64,000 bases of DNA from Jaltomata sinuosa (taxonomy: Eukaryota > Streptophyta > Magnoliopsida > Solanales > Solanaceae), in the NCBI GenBank assembly GCA_003996215.1, contig QJPP01000003.1:2356001-2420000 (forward strand), written 5' to 3'. Every line of letters begins with the position of its first letter. The stretch's first letter is position 1. The translations under genes and the position numbers were made by a program. Below the pieces are notes generated by a model. It saw only the letters and a list, made by a program, of their open reading frames with translations. It was not told the DNA's origin and made no database searches. Positions 34,968 through 46,284 of the stretch are shown here, piece after piece.

Positions 34968-36764
34968 TAACTTGTCAGTGTCATGACTAGCGGGCAGCAT
35001 TCAATGATTAATTTTCTACGAGGTTGCAATAGCAATCTGGCGAGACTCGAGAGGCGTGGCAGTGAGCGCCGAGCAGTAGCATTCTAAAATTGGAGAATGA
35101 AAACTTGTTTTAATTATTAACCTTAATGCAAGTTATTTTTAAAAATAAACATCTGAAAATGGGAGTTTGTTTTAATTCATGCTCACTTTTTTTTTAACAA
35201 ATTGAGTCTATATTTCAGACTTTTAATTGTTTAAAACTTAAAAAATGACTGCAATCAAAAAAGAAAAATTATGTCACTAATAGGGATCGAACACACGTCC
35301 TTAGGGACAATTTACAACCCCTCAACTCCTAGATTGAAGCTTCAACTTGTATCAAGTAAAATCAACACTGATATACTCATATCCCTATTAAATCAAAATT
35401 TGACCTATATATACAATAATTTTTCGGCAAAGAAAATAGTTTCGCTCCTATTTCAAATGGTATCCATATATTTAGACAAATCTGAGAGGAAAAAAAAATC
35501 ATTAACAAATTAACTTTTTAGAATCATTAGTAGTGACACATGTAGGGGAAAAAATCATTTTTTTCCGAATTTGAAATTAAGTATTTGTGCATCACGTCAT
35601 AAATGCTTTTAAAAAATTCGTTAACACTCTATAATAACAAAAAAAATACATAACTAGTTTATTGAATAATTATATCAATTGAACTTACTTTTTAATTTTT
35701 AAATTTTTTTATATAAACTACCGTTTAAATTATTAAACTACTAATTGAGAATCAATTTTTACATTTTCAAATATATGCAATGGCCAAACATATTTTTTAG
35801 CGTCGATGAATGATTTAAAAAGCTTAGTATCCTATTCAAATAATGAAATAATATTATTATTTTAATCCAAAAATTAAGATTATTGAATGAAATTACCTAA
35901 AGGTCAACTTTTTGCTCCGAAATAATTATTTATCATTTATTATCATCATTATTATTATTAAAATTATTATTATTGTACTTTGCTCGTAACAAAATATTAA
36001 CTAAAAATAGTTAATTAATTATTTTTATTTATTTATAATTTCAGTTTAATACTATTACTATATGATTTCTCCGCATATTTATAACAGTAAGGGAATATGA
36101 AAGATAATTAATTTTATTTTAATTCTACAAAATAATAAATTTTTAAATCAATTATTTTTAGTGGGACAATTAAAAGAAACCGGTGGAAAGAAACGACTAC
36201 TAATTTTATCCCCCGTTTAGCCATGAGAACCAAATTTTTTTTCATTTTTTTTGAATTTTCAAAGTTGGAGTTGTGTTTGGCCATAACTTTTGCAATAATT
36301 ATCTAAATTTTAAATATATTTTTTAAAAAAACATAAAATATGATTTGAAAATAAAATATAATTTAAATGGGTTATTTTATGAAAATAAAAAATTTAGGAT
36401 TTTTTCAAAAAATAAAAAAAGTGAAAAAATTAGATGGAAAAAGTGAAAACACTTTGCAAATATAATTCCAGAGTTGTATTTGAATTTTTTATAACCAAAC
36501 ACTATTTAAAAAAAAAAAATAAAAAAATTTTCAAAAATAGTGAAAACTTGTGTAGCCAAACGCCTACAGTTTGTAGAAGTGAAGCGGAAAATAAGCACGA
36601 TTTCCACACCCACCGAGGAGGTGCGTGGGATATGAAAAGAGGAGCTCACTCACTCCTGCACGACGTGGTGGGTCAAAACCCTGTGCTATATTAATCAGCA
36701 TAATCTGTGCTGTATTTCACGGATCGGAATCGACTTGTGCAGATACATTAGCATTCTCCAGCAG
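34968..36764. other. Spacer and upstream leader of the KH-domain gene
   Basis: AT-rich DNA with a MITE-like block at 36214-36562. The last 100 bases up to 36764 probably form the non-coding first exon of the KH gene: a CAG|GTAATT donor follows 36764, and an AAGCAG acceptor ends at 37048, 11 bases before the start codon. No other gene was seen. Confidence 0.5.
36214..36562. mobile_element. Fold-back MITE with CGTTTAGCC/CGTTTGGC ends
   Basis: The left end is CGTTTAGCCATGAGAACC; the right end on the other strand is CGTTTGGCTACACAAGTTTT. Internal GTGTTTGGCCATAAC and AACCAAACACT words are also inverted. The block belongs to the broad GTTTGGC-ended MITE class seen at 10329 and 58119, about 350 bp upstream of the KH gene leader exon. 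No target duplication was fixed. Confidence 0.45.
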
Positions 36765-37059
36765 GTAATTGAATCTACAGTATTCATGATTTGAATTTAG
36801 CATATGCTTTGAACTTGTATTAGGAATTATACAGATGTAGGCTATTAATTGCATTGAGATTCACGCGATAACGCATCTTAAACATTCATATTGAATTTTC
36901 GATCTGTGCTTCTCCGCGGATCCAATATGATTCCTTCGCTTTGTTAATATAGTTTACTGGATTAACTTAGATGAATTTTGCAATTCTTATGCTATAAGTT
37001 TATAATCAGAATCTTTTAACTTTGTTGCAATCTTTGAATGATAAGCAGAGTATTTTGTG

Positions 37060-40000
37060 ATGGCTGGTCAACGAAATAGCTATGGGAAGCGCTCCCATTC
37101 TCAATCTGATTATGCTGACAATGGGAGAAATAAAAGGAGAAATACTGGCTCTGATAAGGACTCTTTTTCTATCGGTCCTGCCGACACAGTTTATCGGTAC
37201 TTATGCCCTGGGAAGAAGATTGGAAGTATTATCGGCAAGGGAGGTGAGATTGTTAAGCAATTAAGGACAGACACTAAATCTAAAATCAGGATTGGTGAGA
37301 CGGTGCCTGGCTGTGAGGAACGTGTTGTCACCATCTACAGCGCAAGTGAGGAAACAAACAACTTTGATGGCTCTGAAGACTGTGTTTGTCCTGCCCAGGA
37401 TGCACTTTTTAAAGTCCATGAGAAAATTGTTAGTGACACAGTTGATGAGGACTCTGAGGATGCTCCCCAGGTTACTGTTAGGCTTCTAGTACCTTCAGAT
37501 CAGATTGGATGTGTTATTGGGAAAGGGGGTCAGATAGTACAGAACATTCGTAGTGAAACTGGTGCTCAGATTCGTATATTGAAAGATAACCATTTGCCTG
37601 CATGTGCATTGAGCTCGGATGAACTTCTGCAGGTAATGGACGATCCATATCCTATTTGATTTTCCCTTTCTTTGACTGTATCACACCGTTGTTCTCCCTG
37701 TTAGGCACTTCCTTATCATTAAATTTCATTAGGCTGTTTTATTTAATTCTCTTGCTAAGTGAATTTGATCAAGTGCTGCTCCGCTGGTTGTTCATTTATG
37801 AATTTGCATGCTCTTTTTTATTTAATGGCAAGTAAAATGAAGTTGCAAGGCTTTCTTATTTTAGCCTATTTATTTTAGTGTTCATTTTGGTGGTCCCTTC
37901 TCTGTTTTGTCAGGTGAAGGAAGTAGGCAAATTGTACTCTACTTCTTGATTTTTTTTTTTTGTGGCTCAAGCTTCATTATCGATAAAAATTTGGATGTCT
38001 TTACCAGTAATTGTTGTGTTTCATGCTAAGATTTCAATTGCAATCTTATTTGCTTTAGTAATGGGAATTTGAATTTTTTTTTCTCACCGCTGACCTCAGT
38101 ACTCGTGGATTCAATTGGGTTTCAGATATCTGGTGAAGCCACTGTAGTGAAGAAGGCTCTTTATGAAATAGCAACTCGTGTTCATAAGAATCCCTCCCGT
38201 TCTCAACACTTGCTTGCTTCTGCTGCACCAAATATTTACTCGTTGAGGACACTTCCAGGTCCGACTGCTGGTGCTCCAATAGTAGGAATAGCCCCATTGG
38301 GGTCTTATGGGGGCTACAAAGGAGAGACTGGGGACTGGTCAAGGTCCCTTTACTCAGCTCCAAGGGGTGATTCATCTTCAAAGGAATTTTCTATCCGTTT
38401 GCTGTGTCCTACTGCAAATATTGGTGGTGTTATTGGTAAAGGTGGTGTCATAATCAATCAAATTAGACAAGAATCTGGTGCAGCAATCAAAGTTGATAGT
38501 TCTGCTGCCGAAGGTGATGATTGTGTTATTTCCATTTCTGCAAAAGAGGTATTTTCTATTTCTTTTGATGTTTTGTATTGGAGTGTACAAGTTGAGAATG
38601 TTTGTCCAAGGTAAAGATTTTTTTTCATGCTTGTGTTTTCTAGTTTTTCGAGGACACATATTCTCCAACTGTTGAAGCAGCGTTGCGTTTGCAACCGAGG
38701 TGCAATGAGAAAGTTGAAAGAGATTCTGCTCTTATATCAATCACCACAAGATTGTTGGTCCCAACATCTCGAATAGGCTGTCTTATTGGGAAAGGAGGAG
38801 CCATAATCAATGAGATGAGGAAAATTACGAAAGCTAACATTCGTATACTCTCCAAGGAAGGCCTCCCCAAGGTTGCAGCTGAAGATGATGAGATGGTGCA
38901 GGTAAGCATACTGATAAGAGTTGTAAAGCTTATATGCACCAACGATATCTCTCACTCTCTTTGAAAGAAAAAGAAGTTGCTGATCTCTCCCTGTTCTCAG
39001 CTTTTGGAGTATGAGTATGACATGGAATAAGGGGTCTTTGATTTTGGATGTAGACATATTGAGGAGCCATATATATAGTTTTTCTTTAGGTCAACATTAA
39101 TTGAATTAAGACGTCTTTGATTAAGTTTTTAGGAAGGGTCGGGGGTGAATAGAACCTGTTTTCCACAGGGTTCAATTATTCTTTCATTGATTACTTTTGT
39201 TTTTGTATTCTTCTGCTGTACTCTGTTTGTGTTTTGCGAAAGCAACCTCACCCAGGAAGGGGAAAAGAAAAGAAAAGAAAAGAAAAAGGGAAAGATCAAT
39301 CACACAGTATGAAAAGATGGGGTTGCCAATGTAAAACTCTCTTTAGGCTAGTATTTATTTCTCGTTTTAGATCTTGTTAGTATTTCCTTATGCTTAGCAT
39401 TCTTATCCTTGTTGGTTCTTATTTATGCAGGAGTATCTTGTTATATTCTTTGGTTACTTATGCTTATGGTTGTTATTTGCTCAACTGACCTCATCTATAT
39501 GCTTCCAAACATTTATCAGATCTCAGGAGAACTTGATGCTGTAAAGGATGCACTCATGCAAGTAACTTCACGTTTGAGGGCAAACCTTTTCGAAAGAGAG
39601 GGTGCCGCATCTGCCTTTGTGCCAGTTCTTCCCTACCACCCCATGACAACAGATTCAGATACTTTGAAACACGAAAGTAGGGACACTAGAAGACTTGGAC
39701 ATTCGTACTCAGCTGGTTATAGTGGTACAAGCGATCTTCCACGTGCTGATGGTTATGGAAGTTACAGTGTTATTCAGGTAACATAGGGTTTTATTGCTTC
39801 AGGAGCAGAATTTATGAAAATTTTGTGGGATCTCATTAACTTCACTTGTTCTGTATATTTTTTCGAATGTCTGTTCATCCTTAGTTGTTAATTTCTAATT
39901 CCATCTGCAGAGTAACAGCAGTAGCAGTATAAGATATGGAGCTTATGAAGGATATTCCCTTGGGCGTTCTGGTGCTTCTAGGTAAGTTGTTCTGGGAGTT

Positions 40001-40453
40001 CCCTCTTAAATATACAACAAATATGCCTCAATCCCAAGCAAGTTGGGGTCAGCTATATGAATCCTCGTTGTTCGTGTCGCTCCATTTAAGCTCATTCCAG
40101 TCCGATATGATATAAAATAAAAAAGAAAACGTACTTTAAAGATAAACCAGGATGAGCTGTTAGGGTAAATTTTTGCTTGCTTTTTTAATTCATTTTTTAG
40201 CTGCTAACTGTTTTGATCACTCTTTGTATCTTGGATGTTTTACGTCTGACCTTCAGACAGTAATTAGCACTTCCGGTTTTGTCACTCCCGTCTGCTGCCC
40301 ATGACTTTTTGTGCAGCTTATCTAATTATAGTTGCTTCGAGTTTGGAAGATGAGAGTTGCAGTTTTTGGTTCTTATTATTCACATGTTAAGCTACTGCTG
40401 CCAGGTCATCGGGACAAGACCCTGCTTCCCGGAGAAAAAGTTATGGTTACTAG
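37060..40453 (+). CDS. KH-domain RNA-binding protein (At4g18375/HEN4-like)
   Basis: Six coding exons: 37060-37632, 38126-38548, 38644-38901, 39520-39777, 39911-39981, 40405-40453, all with GT-AG introns and matching phases, encoding 543 residues. Four KH domains carry the RNA-binding GKGG loop at residues 59-62, 154-157, 295-298 and 381-384. The N-terminus is basic and the C-terminus Ser/Gly/Tyr-rich. Members of this plant family (HEN4, RCF3, At4g18375) act in nuclear pre-mRNA processing. Some relatives have a fifth C-terminal KH; here the frame stops after RRKSYGY, with a last exon of only 15 codons. A 5' leader intron (36765-37048) is likely. The start is the first ATG in frame (MAGQRNSYGKR). 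Function at the level of target RNAs is unknown. Confidence 0.9.
40015..40110 (+). repeat. LINE-derived 3' fragment in intron 5 of the KH gene
   Basis: AATCCCAAGCAAGTTGGGGT, then CAGCTATATGAATCCTCGTTG and TCGCTCCATTTAAGCTCA are phrases from a very common plant RTE-type LINE 3' region. It sits within intron 5 (39982-40404), just before the tiny last exon. Confidence 0.6.
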
Positions 40454-43400
40454 AGGGTGTAGGTTGTAACTGGAACAGCAGGTACCTCGTGGATCCCCTC
40501 TTTGCATTGCATTGCTTCTTTCATTTGATTGACCAAAATCATAGCTAGCTCAGCTCGTACTAAAGTTGACATTTTGTTATGATGACCTAGCCTCTCTCCT
40601 GATGTTGAAACTAATGCTATTGTTTTCCCTTTGCTTCCTTCCCTCGCCACAAAACAGCTGAGATATATGACGCCTGAAGCCAGCCTATTGCCTCCTTTGC
40701 GCCTAAACCAGAAGACCAGATAAATGAGGATTTGGGAACTATGGCCTACCTTGTTGCTTTTCCTTAGGAGGACCATAACTGAAGATTTTACCTACTATCG
40801 AAATTTGCCATGTCCTGACACCATACACTTACAAGCTCAAAATCTTGTGGTCCCAAGAACCTGTGTAGCCAGCACACCTTATCCTTCTTCCCATTGTGTG
40901 GTTGTATTACAGATGAATTAACATCAAATCTCAGCCATGTCTTGATGTCTTTTTTTTCCGTTTAATTTAATTTGGATGAGTTATTGTGGGATTTGCTTAT
41001 TTGATGAAGGTAGATGTTAGATCTGTTGTCTAGTTTTTCTGGTTCTTTAGAATGGAATATTTAATTTGTATCCCAATATTGGAACATAAGTCATTTTACC
41101 GTATCTTTAATTCTAAATTTTATTTCATCTTATCTTGTTCACGTCTGATAAACCTGGATGTTTGCTCAAGATGTGTTCATATTCAATCATAATTTGCTTC
41201 CCTGATCAATTCACTGGCAAAGCATCTTCCGAACTTTTTGATGATTGTTTTGAAGATCTCGTGGATACCCAACAAGCATGCAACTTAGGCTAAAGGTCTG
41301 CCTGGAGTTCTCTGTAGACAGAGATGTTAAATGTAAATGAATAATGCATAATATACCAGTAATGGCAGTAAGAACAAATTATCTGATCGGATTTGCATTG
41401 CCAATCACTGTTGACCTGACAGTCTCAAGGGAGGAATACGTTACAGTAAGCAGTAAATCTGGCGGTAAGTTTTTAGTATGCTTACAATCATGTGTTTATG
41501 GTTATGATTTAGTTTGTGTGCAAGCTAAAGATATAATTTCCTTATTCATGAGGTTTTAACAGATCTCGCTCATATATGCACATTAGAGGTATCTCACATT
41601 CTCTGCATTTATATGACAAGAATATTTTTTTCCAATTTCAAGGAGCAAGTGGTTTCATTTTCCCCCTTTTCGTGGGTTTGATTTATTTCAGATGTGAATT
41701 GTACAATACCAATTACCTGGTCTTGTTGTTAGTTCAAAAGGGTGCCATTTTGGATCTAAATTTCAGCTTGCACTTCTCTCCTTTCATCCTTACTACTCTC
41801 AAATGCAGTTGGTGATTTTTCTTCTGATGCCTTTGCCATTGCCACCGTTTTGGTAAATGCTCCTTTTAAAATATCATGTGAAGAACAGAGATGGTCATAA
41901 GGTGTGAGAGAAATATTCTTGACAAACACAATCAATGTTGTAGAAGAATCAGAAACTGAGGAGCTCTTACAAGTCCTTGCACCAAGTTGAGACTGTCGGA
42001 GATGGTACCATCGACAACTAGGTAACCCAAGTAAGAATTGTTTTTCTGTATCCGTGCATACTGTGAACCATGCATATCGCAATTGACGTAAGCAATTTTC
42101 TCAGGTCTGGAGGTGGTGAGAATCTGCAAAGACAGCTGGTGGTGGCTAGCTTGGTGAAGATATGATGTTAAGCTCACTCAGCTATTGTGGTTCCTTTTGT
42201 CAAAGATATCTTCAATTTCTTTAGATTACATTCTCTAATTTATTAATGCAATCATCTGGTGTTTCATAGGAACTAAGAGGAGGTCTTTGTCATCCTTGGT
42301 GACCAAACAATTGCATGGCAAGTTGTCTGCTGGGAGATGAATCTGTGTTCTCGACAGAAGTGCATAATTTTAAGTGTTACAAATCTAAAATAACATCACC
42401 TTTTGTTTTGAATATGGCATGGCATAATTAGCTCCCAACGCCTCTCTATCCGAATTAAAACAGAGCTTTGTTAATGCTGTACTATGTCTATAGGGTACTT
42501 TGTGGATTTCAAATTAACCCGTTACTAAGAACTTGAACTTTTCTACATAAAAGCTGCTGCTAGTCTAAAATAACCCTTTATTGATGCATTTGTTAGAACC
42601 ATACTTTTACCTATAACCTAGATGCATTAGTTACAACCTCGCTTTGAGATTACTGTAAGAAATACAAGAAAAGTGAAAATCTACCCCCTTTCGTTTAAGT
42701 TATCTGAATAGATTTAATTTTTATGATAGGATGAAAAGCCTGCATAATTTTATAAGAGTTTTAGTTTAATTTGTGTCAAAAAGATTATGTATTTCTTAGT
42801 ATATAAGTTAAAGGCATAATACATAGATAAATATCTTAACTTGGCGTCAACTGACAAGTATTTAAATACCCCAACTTTGAGAATGCACATTTAGACAGCT
42901 CAACTTGATTTAAGTTGTCTCCATAAAGACGCGTGAAATGTCATGTAGGATGGGTGTGTTTATGGGATCAACTTAAACCAAATTAAGGCGTCTACGATGC
43001 AAGGTGGCAATGCAGTTTCATGGCTGGGTCAAACAGACCAAAGACTGCAAAAGCTGAATCAACGAAATTCCATGAAAGAGAGGTTGGCTAATTGATAGTG
43101 TATATATTTTCTCCATGCCAGCTTGGTAAAATATGGAGCAGTAAATTCTAGTACCTAACTCCACGCCGAAAGGTGACGAAAGTACAAATAAGGAGCCTGA
43201 TCCGCAGACTACGTTTATTGCCTTTAATAACATTTTTTGGACTCAAGTGTTGGTACAAACATTTTTTGGGAAGGTGCTTTTGGATTCACTGTGTCTTTAT
43301 ATCAAGTTATGGAGGTGATTGGGACAGTGGGTAGTCACATCCAAAAACCCTAAGAGCCCCTCCAAACTAACTTTGCCTTTTTTCTCTTTTCTCCATTGGG

Positions 43401-46119
43401 CATTACATAGATATTGACTCATCCATACCTATCATTAATGTATTTGGTAGATTTCCTTTCCTATACAAGAATCCATTATTTATTTCCAATCTTCGAGGCT
43501 GCATTCTTTGCTACAACCCTAGTCCATCCAATGAGCTTCTCCCAAGTTGTTTTTCTTAGATGAAATAGGAAACCCCTCTTTCTATTTGCAACAGGGAATG
43601 TTGGATTTCTCCTTAGGGAAACTTACACTTCCCTAAAATTCAATAGACTGCTAGTCATATTTTTTTTATTCATCTTAAAGTCTTGCATGAGGGAATAAGG
43701 TTAAATTGAATTGCAGCCAAGGATGACTTGCCGGCAAGATCGATCAATTCTACTTCTTGACTACTTTTGTAGTTTACAACAAAAGAGTGGAGATGAAAAA
43801 CTTTGACTGGCAAGTCATTTTTGGCTACATGTCTGCCTCATTTTCTCATGCCAGATTTTTGATGAAATAGCTATTGTTGTGGATGTGCAATCAAATCTAT
43901 GAGGCCAAAGGTAGACTATATATATTCCTTTGCTTACATTTGAGTTTTTTGATTTGTGAAGTTCATGGATGCACGTCTGTATTTATTTAAGTAATTAATA
44001 CATTGGGGTTTTTATGAAAATGTACCACAGCCAAAAATATTTTTTTAAAAATAGCCGCATGTATACCGCATGTATATACAATGTAAATGTAATGTATGTG
44101 TAATGTATAAGCATGTATCAATCCAAAACCGCATGTATACCAAATGACCATTTCGGGTAAGAACTTTGGTCGAATGACCATTTTAGGTAGTAAATTATAA
44201 GTGGACTACTTTTTGTATAAGAAATTTAACACAATGACCATTTTATCTAATTTTTCCTAATAGGTTAGCATTAGGTTTTCTAGTGTATAACCGGAGATAC
44301 ATATGGTGCATGTTCTTGTAACTTAATATATGCAGGGAAGCATATCTCTCATGGGCTTCAATAGTGTTGAAAATTGTTTTTGCTGTTACTGCAGATTTAC
44401 TAGAATAATAAGTAGTTTAGTTGCTAGGGGAGTCTTTGTTTAAATTTAGTTAGATAAGTTTAGTTGATATAATTTAGATTTTTGAATTTTATTTTTATGA
44501 TTTTATGTTTTCAAGTTGACTATTTAATGCCTTCTATGCTTAATAAAATTATTGAGAGTCATTTTTAATTGATTTTCCTTTTTTCTTTTTTGCTGCATCA
44601 TCTTTTAATAAACCAAATATCGACCCTCACAATGTGAGGGAGGACATGGACCATGAAACGTTTGGTGATTAAGAAATGTGATGTGAGATAAAACAAATTG
44701 ACAGTACTATGAAGTAACAAAAGAAAAAAGGAAATGTATATTTGTGAAAAAGATGGTGTCTAGAACTGATTTAACATTAGCCAGTAGTGCCCAATAATAT
44801 TGTGATGTAAACAGCTCCCTAACCTGTCTATGCCAAAAACAAGCTATCCTTAATTTGGGAGTGTTCAAAAACAGCGTAGTATTCCATTAAGCATTAATAG
44901 TTTCATTTAGATTCCTTTTTTCAAACTGGCACAAGAGTTTTACATGTTACAAATCGAGATTGAGTCAGAAATGTATTCCGTGGAATTAGTCGAGGTGCGC
45001 AAAAGCTGGCCCGGACACCACGGTCATAAAAAAAAAATCGAGATTGAGTGAGAAAGGTACCAATACGGTTTATAAAATGGTAGCATTTCACTTCCATTTT
45101 CATATTCAAATTTGAAGTTGAAATAATGGATTAATTTGAGAAACAAAATACATTTTTATTTTAAAAAATAACCATGTAAAAAATATAAGAGAGAACAGGA
45201 AGCCTAACCTCTTTAATGAACAAGTTAGAATTGTCCAATTCTAAGCAAAAATATACACAATTAACTTTAATGCCTAACTTAGATACTAATTGGCCATGAT
45301 CATGATTTGAAATTGAAATTTTGTTTGGACAATAATTTGTGAAAACTATCAAAACTTCTCCAATTCTAATCTTATCAGTTGAGCAAATCATAGTTCATAA
45401 ACAAGGTATTAAAATACCCAAGACACTACATTAATAAATCATATATCTTTACGCTCCTTTGAAAAATAAATGTTTTCGATTACATGTTATTGCAAATTTT
45501 GAGATATACATAATTTTACAAAGAAGCGCTTGTTCAATATGTTAAATTAGGTCTTTGGCCTAACTCACATCCCAAAAAAACTAGCTCAAAAGGAGTAGGA
45601 TTGTCTCAAGCCTTATAAGGAGACCACTCATCTCACTAACCACTGAGCGAGACTTTTTCATTCTTCAACACAATAAATCAACAATAATAACTAGTTATTC
45701 TTTAATATTAGCCTTCTACATGGTACGTACAATCTTCATGTGGAGCACCCGTCGTTTTTTTTAGCAAAGTTTAAAATTATGGATTATTTTTCTTTCCGCA
45801 AAGTAAATTATGGGTCAAGTTTTAATTTCTTTTTTTTTTTAAAATGAAATCACAAATATGAAATAGAAATCTGAAATTAAAATTTCAAATTAAATTAATA
45901 TAAAATCGATCTCCATGAGTTTCGCAGAAGCAAGCATCACACAATCGGCAACGAAGATAAGTAACAAAATTAGTAATTGATGAACCACATATATATTAGT
46001 GCTCTGTAAAATGCTTTATTACAGACCAAAACAAAAAGGGGAAATTAAGTAGAAAACATATATCGGAAAATAAAAAGATAGAAATGATATTGTTAATATA
46101 AAATGGGAAAGATAATTTC
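40454..46119. other. Long intergenic region, no gene supported
   Basis: The first few hundred bases are the 3' untranslated region and flank of the KH gene. The segment about 42800-43010 resembles one arm of the fold-back element type at 22674 (AAAGGCATAATACATAG). The 44000-44240 part repeats GTATACCGCATGTAT and GAATGACCATTT words. A short SINE lies at 44966-45034. Open frames at 41344-41559, 41756-42082 and 43018-43233 show no family resemblance and are not called. Confidence 0.45.
44951..45049 (+). mobile_element. 5'-truncated SINE with 15-bp target duplication
   Basis: The body (44966-45034) reads TTCCGTGGAATTAGTCGAGG followed by TGCGCAAAAGCTGGCCCGGA and CACCACGGTCAT, then a poly-A run. 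This resembles the 3' part of a Solanaceae tRNA-derived SINE. Identical 15-bp copies of AAATCGAGATTGAGT flank it at 44951-44965 and 45035-45049. The promoter-bearing 5' half is missing. Confidence 0.8.
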
Positions 46120-46284
46120 CTAAAGGGAGATGAAACCTTCGCGGACGAGGAGACCAAACATGAGAGTTACAAGACCTGTTGTTATGCTTTGTGTTGGAGT
46201 CATCCATGTCTGAGAATATGCACCCAGCGTGAAAGCTGCCCCAACTATTCCGATCAAAAACGAGCTCATATTCCGATTCATCAT
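46120..46284 (-). CDS. Small predicted membrane protein (54 residues)
   Basis: An intact single-exon frame of 54 residues starting MMNRNMSSFLIGIVG and ending LLVREGFISL. Two hydrophobic stretches (about 8-22 and 35-47) are separated by a short polar loop (SQTWMTPTQSITT). This suggests a two-pass or hairpin membrane protein, or a subunit-like small protein of an organelle or the endomembrane system. It has a more coding-like base mix than the surrounding DNA, and I believe similar short proteins exist in other plants, but I cannot name the family. A second in-frame Met directly follows the first, so either may be used. On the minus strand a CTTTGACTTTGG stretch (W-box-like TTGAC) lies about 95 bases upstream. 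It could still be a chance frame. Confidence 0.6.
   Translation of the reverse strand: MMNRNMSSFLIGIVGAAFTLGAYSQTWMTPTQSITTGLVTLMFGLLVREGFISL

Noticed and set aside
36434..36694. 86-codon frame upstream of the KH gene
   Set aside because: It begins inside a MITE and has no family resemblance; the region is better explained as MITE plus the non-coding leader exon.
41344..42177. Several 70-110 codon frames downstream of the KH gene
   Set aside because: They lie on both strands, match no family, and overlap one another; most likely chance frames in the 3' flank.
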